A stretch of 64,000 bases of DNA from Aplectana chamaeleonis (lineage: Eukaryota; Nematoda; Chromadorea; Rhabditida; Cosmocercidae). How positions within the stretch are numbered: position 1 is the stretch's first letter; the number at the start of each line of letters is the position of its first letter. The DNA lies in the NCBI GenBank assembly GCA_029168955.1, contig JAPDOI010001804.1:62001-126000 (forward strand). Reading direction: 5' to 3'. This document shows, in pieces, positions 1 to 10,379 of the stretch. Under the pieces are notes generated by a model. That model searched no databases. It saw only the letters and a list, made by a program, of their open reading frames with translations, and had not been told where the DNA came from. The position numbers and the translations under genes are program-made.

Positions 1-748
1 TTCGCAATGCTCCATTTTGGATGCGCTGCAGCTTGGACCAGGATGTGTCCGACACGATATGCTGCCAGACTGGTGCAGCATACTCCAGGGCGGGCTGTAC
101 GATGGCCTTGTACGTGGTCAGGATCGTTTCTTTACTGCATCCCCAGGACGTTCCGCCGAGAGCACGTAGGACGTTAAGTCTTGTTTTCACTGCAGCTTGC
201 TTCTGCTCAGTGTTCTTATGAAACCTCAGCGAAGGGTCCAACACGAGTCCGAGCAGCTTAGGGAATCGGGCGGCCGGCAGGCGAGTTTCGTCCCATTTCA
301 CCATGGGATGAGCACTGTGCTCCGCAGGAACAGTGGAAAAGACTGTGACGGATGATTTAGCGGCAGAGACCGTAAGCATCTTGCTATCGAGAAAACATTT
401 CAACTCGATCAAGTAGTCATTGATCTTACTGGCAGCTACATTTATGTCGCGATCCCGGCATAGTATAGTAATATCATCCGCATATGCAACGACCTTGATG
501 TCTTGGGATGGAACGGGTAGATCTTCAATATACAGACTAAAAAGAGCAGGCGATAAAACTCCTCCTTGAGGTACGCCGGCGGCGATTGGGATGCTATTGG
601 AGACGTGCCCTTGAAATAGCACATTTGCCCGACGTCCTTTGGTGAATGCGGTTATCCACCGCTTCTGCCAGGGCGGAATGGTAGACCTTAACAGGCTCTC
701 CGACAAAATGCCCAAGTTTACAGTGTCAAAAGCCTTCGTTAGACGACA
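1..748 (-). mobile_element. 5'-truncated CR1/Jockey-like LINE, reverse transcriptase fragment
   Basis: Read on the minus strand this is the central part of a non-LTR reverse transcriptase. It contains the GVPQGG region, the catalytic YADD box (VVAYADDI, near 475-500) and the downstream LLGLVLDPSL thumb motif, and runs off the left window edge towards its C terminus. It is closely similar to the copy at 11773-14775. The 5' end stops near 748, just inside the AFDTVN motif, where Gypsy-like protease sequence begins, so this is a 5'-truncated insertion into that older element. The 3' tail and any target-site duplication lie outside the window. Confidence 0.85.
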
Positions 749-2801
749 TCTCGGCAGCAGTTGTACTCCTAACACTTCTAACGCATTCTTTCCGAGCAGA
801 ATTTATTGTTCTGGGCTATCGGAGATGAAAAACGCTATTTCACTCTTTCGCCCCTTTTCTAGCTCAACTGTCATTCTCACAGCCCCTAGAAATTCCATTT
901 CTTTGTTTGATGCGTCCAACACTGTCTCATTTTCTTTTCCCTTTATCACCTCAAGCTTGTCCACATCATACCCTCTGTTTTTCTCCTTGGCTAAGATCGC
1001 CACTGGTACTATGCTAATCATAGACCCCGTGTCCAGCAGAGCAGGCAAGCGCGTATCCAACACTAGCCCACACTGGGATCTTCTTCCCAATCAGCTTATT
1101 CTTTTCTTCTCCTTGATCTGTGACCCTGATACTCATGCTCTCGTAATTATTTCCGAAATTCGATTTCCCTCGTCTTCTTCTGGCCTCACTGACTGGCTTT
1201 CTACAATTCGCTTGTCTTGCCTCACTGACTGACATTTTAAGATTTTCTTAACTTGCGCCTTCTTCTGCGGGTAATCCTTTCCAATGTGCCCGAATCGCGA
1301 GCAGTTGAAACACTTACGCGTCCCCTCCTTTCCCCTATCACAACTTTCCTTCTCGCTTCTTCTTTCCATCCACGACCGGCTATCATTGTGTCGGTCATCA
1401 TTGTACCTATTCGTACCTGTCCTTTCTTTATTCTGCCATTCTTCTCCTAGCCTCTCATAGCTCCTTTTTCGAACTCTGGCCTATCCCTTCGAGCGAAATC
1501 CCCATTGTAGGTACCTGACCTCACCTTCCAGTCTTGGCTCCGACGCTGCCTGTCTTCTCGCGGAGTTCCATACATCCGCTTCGACAGTTCAATCGAAAGC
1601 GCTAACTGTTTCACTTCGTCGTACGCCCTTTCTGGTTTGAACCCATGCAGAGCGCTTAGCAACTGCACATGTTCTGGCCAATCCTTCAAGTTCGATAAGA
1701 GAATGTGCGCGAATTCTAGGGATCTCTCCTGTAAACTTCCTTCCGGGTTTGCTTTCCTACCTAACTTTTCCAACACGACGCAGAAATCCGCTACTTCTTG
1801 ATGCGGACTGATGCGCAACTCTGTAAGCTCCGCTATGGCACGCATTCTACCCGCTACCGTATCTTCCGCTTACAGTTTACCAAGCTCTAGCACCACCTCA
1901 AATCTCTTCTGTCTGACCGCTACTGGTAATGACAAGAATACGGATTTAGCTCGACCACCCAGATGGTCATCACCGAAAATTTCCACTAGTGTTTGGTCAC
2001 TGAATACGACCCTCTGGTACTTTCTGCGAAACCTCTTAATGAACTCCTTGAAATTTTCATTAACACTCCCTTTGTAAACACCCGGATCGGCACAAGACAA
2101 CGAGTGGAAACCGCTTAACATTTCAAACGTGAAATTGTGACTTGTTGCTCTTTCGTGTTCCTCCTCCCATGATGTCTCCGCACTGCGTTTCCATCTGGGC
2201 TCGCAACGTACTCCAGTCCGCCATTCCGTTTCCTGAAACTGCTTCACATTTGTATCTGGCATAACGAGTAATTCTCTTTGTCTTTGACCCTCACCTTTAT
2301 GGCCCTCTTGAATCGTGCTGCTTTGACCGTTGGCTTTGTGCTTGACCTCTTTGGCCGCCTTGACAATCTGCAACATATCAGTGTTGAGAATCTCACAAAC
2401 GTCTGCCAGTATATCCCCGTCTTTCTCCATGGTGCTAATGTTCTGCTCCCACTCCTCTTCTGACTCAATCCCTCTATCTTCTAAGACCTCGGCCAATTAA
2501 CCGTGAAAATCATAGTTTTATTGCAATTGTGCGCCAATTTTTCTAACCTAAAACAGACACGCTCTACTTCTCTCTGAATTGCTGCCAAATGTTTTTCCTT
2601 ATACCTACTCGATACCTTGTGTTCCGACATTTCCTCACTGACCGTCCTAGGTATTGCTGCTAGCATACCCCTCAAATCCTCTAATTCATCTGATAATTCC
2701 TTACATGGAAAACTATACGGTTTACCCACCGATTTATTTTTCCGTGGATCAAGGTTTTCCTCCACATCGGACATGTTCGCATCGACCTCGTTTGCATCCA
2801 T
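749..2801 (-). pseudogene. Decayed Ty3/Gypsy-like gag-protease polyprotein
   Basis: Reading 2801 to 749 on the minus strand gives gag-like protein, then a zinc knuckle, then a retropepsin. The first block (2481-2801) is acidic and starts MDANEVDANMSDVEENLD. The next (1870-2496) carries a gag-like helical region. After an in-frame stop near 1870 comes 1447-1845. A CCHC-like knuckle (CFNCSRFGHIGKDYP, about 1300-1345) has its last Cys replaced by Tyr. The protease has ALLDTGSMISIVPV (about 1020-1060) and, after a frame change near 800, the C-terminal ILLGKNALEVLGV block. I see at least four frame changes (near 2495, 1460, 1090 and 800) plus the nonsense codon, so it cannot encode a product. RT and integrase are not in the window. 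A BEL/Pao relative is the main alternative. Confidence 0.7.
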
Positions 2802-3662
2802 TTGAGCGCTATCTGGAAATTCAGTATTAGCCGATAGTCACTCCACTTGCACACGATTCGCTCACGTGAACGATTATTCGGACAGCAATCGCGTACGAAA
2901 TCTCACCGTCTGAGAAAAATTTCCACTGTGCCTAACGGGATTCCGACCCAGCCTAAGATCAATGCTACACTACCCCTTGACCCTTCTTCAGCACCCCGGC
3001 TGCCTCGTTCGAGAAACAAATCAATATCTGTGATAGTGATTCCGAGATCCTCTAGCACAGTTCGCCCTGTCTCACGAACTGGCTAGCAACAAGTCACAAG
3101 AATCGGCGGCAAAAAAATCCTACTTCAGATGAAACTACACAGGAAATCGTCAGAAAAAAAATCTACTCCAGGTTAGAAATTTTTTTTCCGGTGCTATCTA
3201 TTGCTTGTGTGGTTCGGTCCCCATGTGGTATGTGTTTTGGTCCCCTGCCCGCCAAAATCAAGGATAGCAAGCAAAAAAAAAGTTCCTCACAAGCAAACAA
3301 GATAATCACCGGATAAAACGGTTAATAGGCAACAAATAGAACGAAGAGTAAGAATAATTTATGCTCAAATAATTTACAACAAAAGATGACCTAGGCAAAA
3401 ACTTACAATATACACAACCTACAAAGTCAGATCATACCAGGAGAGAAGGGAGGAGTGGGCAAAAAACGTGCGCCCTTGGTGTCCAGCAGTCGACTAATGT
3501 CCTCATCAATAAGACCCGCCCCTGGTCTCCTCCGCCAGGGTACCGTATCTCAGATCACGGGTCTTGACCTCCAATACCTACCCTACTGCGCCCGTCTCTT
3601 GGCCGCGGGGACTCCACTTCTCCCTGACATGTGTGTTCAAACATAGAAAAAACCAACATAGG
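2802..3662. other. Gypsy-like leader or LTR remnant, no gene seen
   Basis: This lies immediately upstream of the gag start codon of the decayed Gypsy-like element, so its leader and LTR could be here. I cannot delimit an LTR, because the second LTR is not in the window, and I recognise no clear primer-binding site. No credible coding region is seen on either strand. Confidence 0.3.
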
Positions 3663-3763
3663 AAAGCAAAACTGGATATAGTCATGATTAGAAACTAAGA
3701 GAAACCATCTCAGAAAAGCAAAACTGGAAATAATCATGAGCAGAAACTAGGAAAAACTATCAT
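3663..3763 (+). repeat. Two-copy tandem duplication of about 52 bp
   Basis: AAAGCAAAACTGGA followed by a TCATGA-containing segment and AGAAACTA is present at 3663 and again at 3715, with a few substitutions between the copies. Confidence 0.7.
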
Positions 3764-4883
3764 AAAACGTTTTGTTGGCAAAAGACGTGATGATTCAGGA
3801 AGTACTCGCAGTGCGAGCTACGACAAAAATAGTCAGGAGAGTCTTCTCGCAGCTCGCTATGCGTGCGTGAAACTGTTCGCAGCGTCCTCCCATTGCAAGA
3901 AGACTGTGAAAGCCCTCTCAAGAATTTGTCGTCGGGCGCTCGCACTGCAAGTAGCGCCCTCGCAGTGCGGCAAAAACCATGAATTCCCTACTGCCATTCC
4001 GCCGCAAGAGAGCTCGCATGCGAGAACGCTGCGAGCTCGTAACTATATGCTTATACCTGTCGCAAATCGCAGCCTGCAGAACTCTAGATCCCACATTATC
4101 CTATCGCAGGCTATCTAGCAGAAGTGAGCACGTGGCGCGATCGCACGCGGCCGGTGAGGCTCGATCGCGTTGCCCACGACGGCGGTGTCAGAGTTTGTAA
4201 GTTTTCGGTGTGTATTCAAAGTTGTTCGCCTAATAAGGCTTACTGATTTCGTATTGAAAGTTTCGAATCCGCTGGAAGACAGAAACAGCATCGCGAAAAG
4301 TGGAGACCGTTTATTTTTCGGAAAGAGCTGAATATGACAAGACTGCTTTAACAAATGATTATGATCCCTGCAAACAAATGTTAGTATAGATTCATTCCGT
4401 ACGCTGAAGAAACCTCTAGTTGACATTTTCTGAAAAAAATAGATGTTTAAAAAATTCACAATTTTCTAACCTTATTAGGGAAAGTCTCCAGGAACCCGCG
4501 ACGTTTTGGAAAACGTTCTATTCGAAGTTGTGAAGGATGAATAGAGTAACACGCATTTGTGCTGCGTTTTTCCAACGGACCATTCCGTAGGTCAAAAAAA
4601 GTCGAAAACGAAAAAAATAGGGTGCAGCTTCTCTCCAAGTGGCCACCATGTCTGCATTTTTTATTTTTACGAGCCTAAATTGGCTGTTATGTGCAGCTGG
4701 CAGCCGTCCTTCCAAAAACGTTTTTGATGAAGGGTTGGCAGGCATCTAAGCCAACCAAGTGGCGCCTACTGAAAATGAATTATAGTGCTGTAATGGGCAC
4801 TGAGATTGGCATTTTCCTTCACTTTCTTTGTATGCATACGAGTGTTCTAACGCTCAACAATTCTTTATAGAGCAAAAATGAAT
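3764..4883. other. Non-coding, no gene seen
   Basis: The segment 3800-4180 is GC-richer, with several short CGCAGTGCG / CTCGCAGTGC-type words in both orientations, which suggests a degraded inverted repeat. From 4200 to 4883 the sequence is AT-rich, and the short open frames (such as 4115-4459 and 4518-4745 on the minus strand) resemble nothing I know. Confidence 0.4.
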
Positions 4884-5084
4884 CAGAATGAGATTATAGT
4901 AACTATATAATACTTGATCATCAACCGAAAAGGCTAGCAGCTGTGACTGCGTTCTATGAAGCAACGGAAGCATAGGCGACAAGAGCGACAAGCGCCTCTG
5001 CTTCGATCGCTTCAAAGAACGCAGTCACAGCTGCTAGCCTTTCCTATTGATGATGAAGTATTAGATAATTATTACTTCATTCTG
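4884..5084. repeat. 201-bp palindromic foldback repeat
   Basis: Arms 4929-4955 and 5016-5042 are perfect 27-bp inverted repeats. The pairing continues with mismatches inwards (ATGAAGC / GCTTCA and GGCG / CGCC) to a loop of roughly a dozen bases. It also continues outwards to CAGAATG at 4884 and CATTCTG at 5084. The whole segment could extrude as one long hairpin. It looks like a MITE or a folded RNA source; no coding function is seen. Confidence 0.85.
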
Positions 5085-5093
5085 AATTTATGT

Positions 5094-6540
5094 TCTCTGA
5101 CATTCGCTTGGGAGTTGCCTCTAAGAAAAGTAAGAGTTGCCTCGTGGCATCGAGGCAACTCCCGCCAAATCGGCTTCGGCGTAGCCTCATTACGGTGAAA
5201 TTTCAGCCCCATCTGGGAAAAAAGTGAGGCAACTCTAGTGGCTGCCCGATGAGATGCCATCTCGCCTCACTCTCCTCTCACAATCTTCTTACGCTATGAA
5301 ATCTGTGATGAAATTGTCGCCTCACATTCTTCTCTCACTACGAATTTTGTAGTGAAATCGTGGATATTCCTATAGCACATATCGTCTCACATTCTTCTCA
5401 CAGAAAGTTGATTGGATATTGAAAGACAACAACAGCATAGAGCAGCGGAGTAAAAGTCACTACGATAAGAACAAGCGATGTAACAATAACTTCAAAACCT
5501 ATAACAGCCGCTTTGGTCTCTATAAAAGAGACAAGGGTGCTTCTCTCAGATCTTTAATGCTACCCTTCAAGGCCTCGTGCCCGAGTCCTATAGAATCCAT
5601 GCTTAGAAAAGTTTAGAAAAGTCATGACTAAAAATAGAAAATCTGAATTTAGCGATAATAAAGCATTTGAACCTACCGATCAATTTCTACACAATGTGCT
5701 CGGGTACATCCCCTCTAGCGTGCGGTCTCGTCCCGTAGTATCTCTTCGTCTGCAGGCGATTCCTTGGACTGCACCAGGTCTGAAAAACGCAATGAGCATA
5801 GTAAAGATTGAAATTTGGTTGATTCATACCTCTTGAAAATAGCGCCGATAAAAAGCAGCGGCCGTCGTCCCGAAAAGTTACGATAGATGTGGCTTGTTTC
5901 TCTGGGGTTTATTTAAAATGCTTAACACGAATCTGAAGTATATCATCGATTTTTATAGCTCACGGTAGATCACGTTGGATAAGCGGTCGTTTTTTATAGC
6001 TTACGGTAGGTTAGGATGCGTATACGGTAGTTTGGTCGAAGTCTTAGATTTGGCTCAAAAATTTTGTGCGGCCGGTATTCGGGGTACTGAATACGAATTT
6101 GAGTTGATTTGACGATTTTCAAATTATTCTGGTAGGTGTTGCCCAGTAAGTAGCATGGTAGCTACCGTGAACTACAGTGCACCTCAGAACTACCATATAC
6201 ATATCATGCACGATAACCGTGAAAGTTGTCGCACAAATACAAGAAAAGAAAATGTAAACGAGAGAATGAGGAATGAGAGCAGAAACGAGCAACTGGTGGA
6301 CTGCTGGTGATGGAAAAATTAGCTATGAACAATATCGATCGTTTTTCATCAGGAGTGGCGTTGAAAGAAGTCGCGAGCTGAGGCTATTTTTTTTCTGGAA
6401 GTCGCCTCACATTTCCACCACAATTTTTCCACATTTTTCTGCCATGGCTTCTGCGCGACGTGGGAAAAATGTAGGGCAACCGAAAAAAGTGGCGAAACCG
6501 GCTCCGCCCTATGAGGCGACTCCCAAGCGAATGTCAGAGT
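5094..6540. mobile_element. Putative non-autonomous element with 28-bp terminal inverted repeats
   Basis: The sequence at 5094-5121 (CATTCGCTTGGGAGTTGCCTC core) is nearly the exact reverse complement of 6513-6540, with about two mismatches. Motifs of the GTTGCCTCAC / GAGGCAACTC type recur just inside the left end, and degenerate TCGCCTCACATTCTTCTC-like repeats recur at about 5255-5405. No transposase frame is visible inside. The right end may also be part of a separate repeat, so the call as one element is tentative. Confidence 0.5.
5930..6205 (+). repeat. Dispersed satellite-like repeat (ACGGTAG / GTGCTGAATACGAAT family), copy 1
   Basis: It contains TTACGGTAGGTTA, TATACGGTAGTTTGGTC, GGGGTACTGAATACGAAT and GTAGCATGGTAGCTACCGTG in the same order as the copy at about 28240-28460. 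Other copies lie at 36640-36990, 40660-41220 and 42860-43290. Confidence 0.7.
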
Positions 6541-6810
6541 TGTTATTTCGGAACGATATCCAATGATTTTCTACCATAAGAAAGCACACGTCAGTCTTTG
6601 AGAACATTGCCTAGGTAAGCAAAAAAAAAGACAAAAAAGACGTGATACCGCTCCATTCTCGCTGATTTGTAGTCCATTTCGTTATCCTCGCGGCCATCGC
6701 TGCTGATAACGTTGTGCTGCTTTAGTCGAGTGAAAAGAAGAGTGCAAATAATGCAATGATCTCAGAAACGGCCCATATCTCAAGAATGAGCCAAAAAGAC
6801 GCCAAACTTT
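6541..6810. other. AT-rich spacer, nothing recognised
   Basis: I see no open frame with family resemblance and no structured RNA in this stretch. Confidence 0.4.
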
Positions 6811-6893
6811 GTATATATTTATATATATTATATTTATTTACATAAGCCTGCGGACCAGACTTATGTGCAATTAACAGCTCATATACGAAATCA
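6811..6893 (-). repeat. 3'-end fragment of a second LINE/SINE family with A/T-rich tail
   Basis: Its reverse complement matches 38896-38963: both share TGATTTCGT, TTGCACATA and AGGCTTATGTAAATAA and end in a TAAA/TATA-type simple tail. Shared 3' sequence followed by an A/T-rich tail is what repeated target-primed integration leaves, so both are probably 3' remnants of one retroposon family. Confidence 0.55.
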
Positions 6894-7374
6894 CCAACAA
6901 AAAACATCTAATAACAGCGAGGGAAAAACTACCAGTATTTCGGTCAGATAAAGCAATGGATGCAAAGCAGATATACGCATAGCCCGTAATGGCGAGAGTA
7001 GAAGTGACTGCTCCGTGAGGGATTAGCGCTCACCAGGTTCGTTCTCGAAGTATTCAGTTGCAAATTTCCTGAACGCCTTATGACTCACAGGGATGGATTT
7101 GAGCCTCCCGAGCCGTTCAAATGCAGGAGTCGCCCTATTAATAAAGAAAAAGGGCAGCGTAGTATATGCTAATTTCGTTATAACCTGAACCGTACCTAGC
7201 AGTTACTTTCATTCAATTTGCTTCGATTGGGGAATTTCAGTGAGTTTTAATCAGTCTTTGTCATTTTTTGACCTACCCAAAAGTCCGTTGAGTAAACCCT
7301 ACCCACATTTTTTATACCTTATTCATCCCTGAAAACTTCCACTGGAACGTTTTCCGAAGCGTTGCGGGGTCTGA
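6894..7374. other. Non-coding, nothing recognised
   Basis: It contains only short unassigned open frames, ending at the 5' junction of the LINE fragment near 7375. Confidence 0.4.
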
Positions 7375-8023
7375 AAATCAGTTTCGGATTGCCACGGGGT
7401 GTGCTAAAAGCACCCCAGTGGAACATCTTCATGCTGAAGCCCGAGTTCTGCCGGTTAAGGAACACTGCCAACTCCAAGCCCAGCAACTGGTTAATAACAT
7501 TGTCAAGCAGCCTGACCACCCATTAAGAAGGATCATGAATCCCGTGAGAGAGAGACATATCAGGAGGCCTTTCGCGGATGCTCCCGAGGAAGTCAATATA
7601 CAAAGATGGACGGACTCTCAACTGGATCGTCTGCGTCTTTTACGTGCGGAGCACACCAAGTTTTTCAGGGATCACTTGAGTAGGATGACCGTCAATCCCA
7701 TATTGGGGGTCGTACCACCCGTAGTCAGCAACACCGAGATGGAACTCGGTAGGCGGGCTAGAAGTACCCTTGCCTCGTTACGCTGCGGTCATTCCCCTAT
7801 GCTGATGTCATACTTGCATAAGATCGATCGCAGTAAGCCTGACGAGTGCCGGGACTGTGGTAGCCGTGGACACACAACTGAGCACCTATTTGATTGCCCT
7901 AAGAGACCGACCACTCTGACAACAATGGATTTGTGGACGAATCCGGTTTCAGTCGCCCGTTTCTTGAACCTTTGACTTTGACAAAAACCTTCCTGCGGGT
8001 GCAAAGAAGAAGAAGAAGAGGAA
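7375..8023 (+). mobile_element. 5'-truncated CR1/Jockey-like LINE, C-terminal fragment
   Basis: The open frame to the stop at 7973-7975 is the C terminus of the LINE polyprotein. It runs from IATGCAKSTPVEHLHAEARV through PVRERHIRRPFADAP and NPILGVVPP to a C-terminal Cys/His motif (CRDCGSRGHTTEHLFDCP, about 7845-7900), and ends FLNL. A short 3' UTR and a (GAA)n tail (about 8006-8023) follow. RT catalytic sequence is absent. It is the only copy of this family here on the plus strand. A 7-bp TCTGAAA occurs close to both ends and might be a target-site duplication, but it is too short to rely on. Confidence 0.88.
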
Positions 8024-8102
8024 ATCTGAAACCTTGCCCAAACTACCGTATACCGTCCGTAACGTAGAGTTTCATGACTGCCTGTGTAGGCACAGCTTGC
8101 TA

Positions 8103-8517
8103 TGGGGTCGTTTATACTTCTGCCGCCGAGCGGCGCGGTGAAATTCAATTCTAGAGTATTGATCGTGCGGCTCCGCGTCATCAATGTCATAGGGGTCGTT
8201 TATACTTCCGCCGCCGAACGGCGCGGCACAGTGCATTTCTGTAATATTGATCACGCGGCGCGGTTCGATCGATATTGCAGGATTGCAATTCGCCGCGCCG
8301 CCCCGTGGTGGAAATAGAAATGTCTCCATAGGATTGCACTTCGCCGCGCCGCTCGGTGGCGGAAGTATATGGCATCATTTATACTTCCGCCGCTGCGCGG
8401 CACGGCACAATGCATTTCTGTAAAATTGATCAGGCGGCGCGGCGCGATCGATATTACAGAAATGCACTGTGCCGCGCCGCTCAGCGGCGGGAGTATAAAC
8501 AACCCCTAAACGACCCC
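8103..8517. mobile_element. GC-rich foldback element with nested inverted units
   Basis: It starts GGGGTCGTTTATACTTC and ends GAGTATAAACAACCCC then CGACCCC, so the ends are inverted copies. Inside, the module TATACTTCCGCCGCCG + GCGCGGCAC + GTGCATTTCTGTAA + TTGATC appears several times in alternating orientation (about 8105, 8188, 8300 reversed, 8376, 8450 reversed). The CCGCCG/CGGCGG blocks are much GC-richer than the surroundings. It has no coding capacity. Confidence 0.75.
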
Positions 8518-9111
8518 TTTCAGAGGGCGACTATTACTAACCATCTCAGCTTACCAAGTTGTTTGGAGAAAATTGGTCTTTCTCCGAAAATTTTGCGAGC
8601 CCCCCACCAAATTTTTTTTTCATTGCAAAAATGTTCCAAAATTATTACGCTGCTCAACCGTGATCCTACAGCAGGGACATCGTTACCGTCGGATATTGAC
8701 CCGTGCTGTGTGGCCCATTCCCACTGTACGAAATCTATGGGCGATCGAGTCTTTCTCCGTCTTCTTAGCAGCTTTTTCATCTAACGGAGCAATACGATGA
8801 GGGGTAATTAGTTGTTACGGTATTTTCCAGAATGATTTTTTATGTGGTCATCTAACGGTCCCATCAGACACCCTATCCTATCAATTCTTCTCAAACAAGG
8901 CATTAGAGAATTGTTTTTTGTCATTTTCAACTATCCTCGCTCACGTGTGCGGTTTTCTTCTTATCATCAATTCTATGGAGATTTTATGTTGTTATAAAAA
9001 ATGAAAAAAAGTTGCAACATAGAGCAGATTCTCTTCGAAATAAAATTTGCCGTTTGTTCCAATTGAGGGAATGTATTGTTTGTCATTGTTGTTTCAATGA
9101 ATCGATGAAAG
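8518..9111. other. Presumed intron or 5' flank of the usp-48-like gene
   Basis: No exon with USP N-terminal similarity is visible here; I specifically looked for the catalytic Cys box. The sequence is AT-rich and unremarkable. Confidence 0.4.
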
Positions 9112-10379
9112 GCGGTGATTGTACTTTTGAAGGGATCTACAACCCAGCGCATTCGCTGTAGTTGTGGAAAAGAAAGCAGTCGCAGCTCACCATTTACGGC
9201 TCTACAACTGAATATCGACGGTTTCAAAACACTTCAAGAAGTATTGGATGCCTATTTCGGAGAAGAATTGTTGGTTCTGTTCAACTGTTCCGAAAAAAAT
9301 GTTGAATTGATTGTAACGGGTGTTTTTGCAGGTTGGAAGACTATCTCTGTGATACATGTGATCGACGAGGATGTGTGAAGCGACAGACGCTCCCTGAAAA
9401 ACTTCCGCCTGTGGTCATGTTGCAGTTGAATCGATACGTCTTTGATGTGTAAGAATATTTATACGGCTTCGACACAAACAGTCTTACAACATTCGTCTTT
9501 TTAGGAACGGTAGAAATCGTAAATTGAAGACACCCATTGTTTATCCGCGGGAATTAACAGCAAGATCGTTTCACTTGACTGTTTCAAAATGTGAGTGGTT
9601 GGTTTTCTTTAGGTCCTTAATGGGTGGGGAAAATCGTTGAAATTTTACAGATGATGATTTCGACTATGAACTTTTTGCCGTTATGATTCATGAAGGTGAC
9701 AACACTTACTGCGGCCATTATTATGACCTTGTTCGACATCCGTTCACTGGGATTTGGTATAAGTACAACGATGAAGTAAGTGCAGTTGGAGCGTAACCAT
9801 TTTTCAATATTCAGTTTTCTGAGTTCATAGTTTCTGATTGAGTTTGGGTTAAACTCGTGGCTAACTCATTTATCAATCCGATTAGTGTATAGTCTGGAGT
9901 TTTACCCGGTGGTTTCGTTTCTTTTTCCACAACTACCAGCAATCGTTTGCTGCTGCGTCGCTCCATTAACAGCGGGTGGAATTTGCATATAGCTTTCGCA
10001 ACCGAGTTTGAAATTATGCCCTGGAGTTTTAAAGCCTCTCATAGACCTGAGTGCTCGAACTGTTTGCTCGCAAAGTTAGACACATGCGCTTTCTAACCTT
10101 TTCCTTCCATGGTAGAAATTCGGACTGATTTTTTTTGCTCCAGACTTTTTCCTCTATGGTTTCCTAAACAAAGTGCTCGTTTCGAATTATTCGTTCTTGT
10201 TGCAGCACGTAGAACCGCTGTCTCGTCCTCCTGGTGTTGATCGTAGCAGAACGCTTCCTGCTAATCGACCAACTCCTGATATGAAGGCCTGTTATGGCCT
10301 TGCGTATCGAAGAAAGGAGCCATGCGTGCCGGACATAATAATGCCTCCTGATGTCATCACCGAAACATGGGCTACATCG
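9112..10379 (+). CDS. usp-48: USP catalytic-domain exons (His box) of the usp-48-like gene
   Basis: The first exon reads VLLKGSTTQRIRCSCGKES and SPFTALQLNIDGFKTLQEVL, matching the Cys-containing strand and LNIxG motif of USP48. The second gives YLCDTCDRRGCVKRQ then LPPVVMLQLNRYVFD, the second zinc-binding pair and the QLxRF/Y motif. The fourth (9651-9775) has YELFAVMIHEGDNTYCGHYYDLV and WYKYNDE, which hold the catalytic His (GHYY) and the Asp/Asn (ND) of USP proteases. The fifth (10206-10379) includes ACYGLAYRRKE, the last strand of the fold. Intron 1 uses a weak donor after GAATT at 9269; the other three introns are conventional. Confidence 0.85.

Noticed and set aside
639..1232. 197-codon plus-strand open frame
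   Set aside because: It is the shadow of the LINE RT and the Gypsy-like protease, which are both on the minus strand.
5044..9100. Catalytic Cys exon of the usp-48-like gene
   Set aside because: I looked for a GxTCYxN-type box on the plus strand and found none that I could support.
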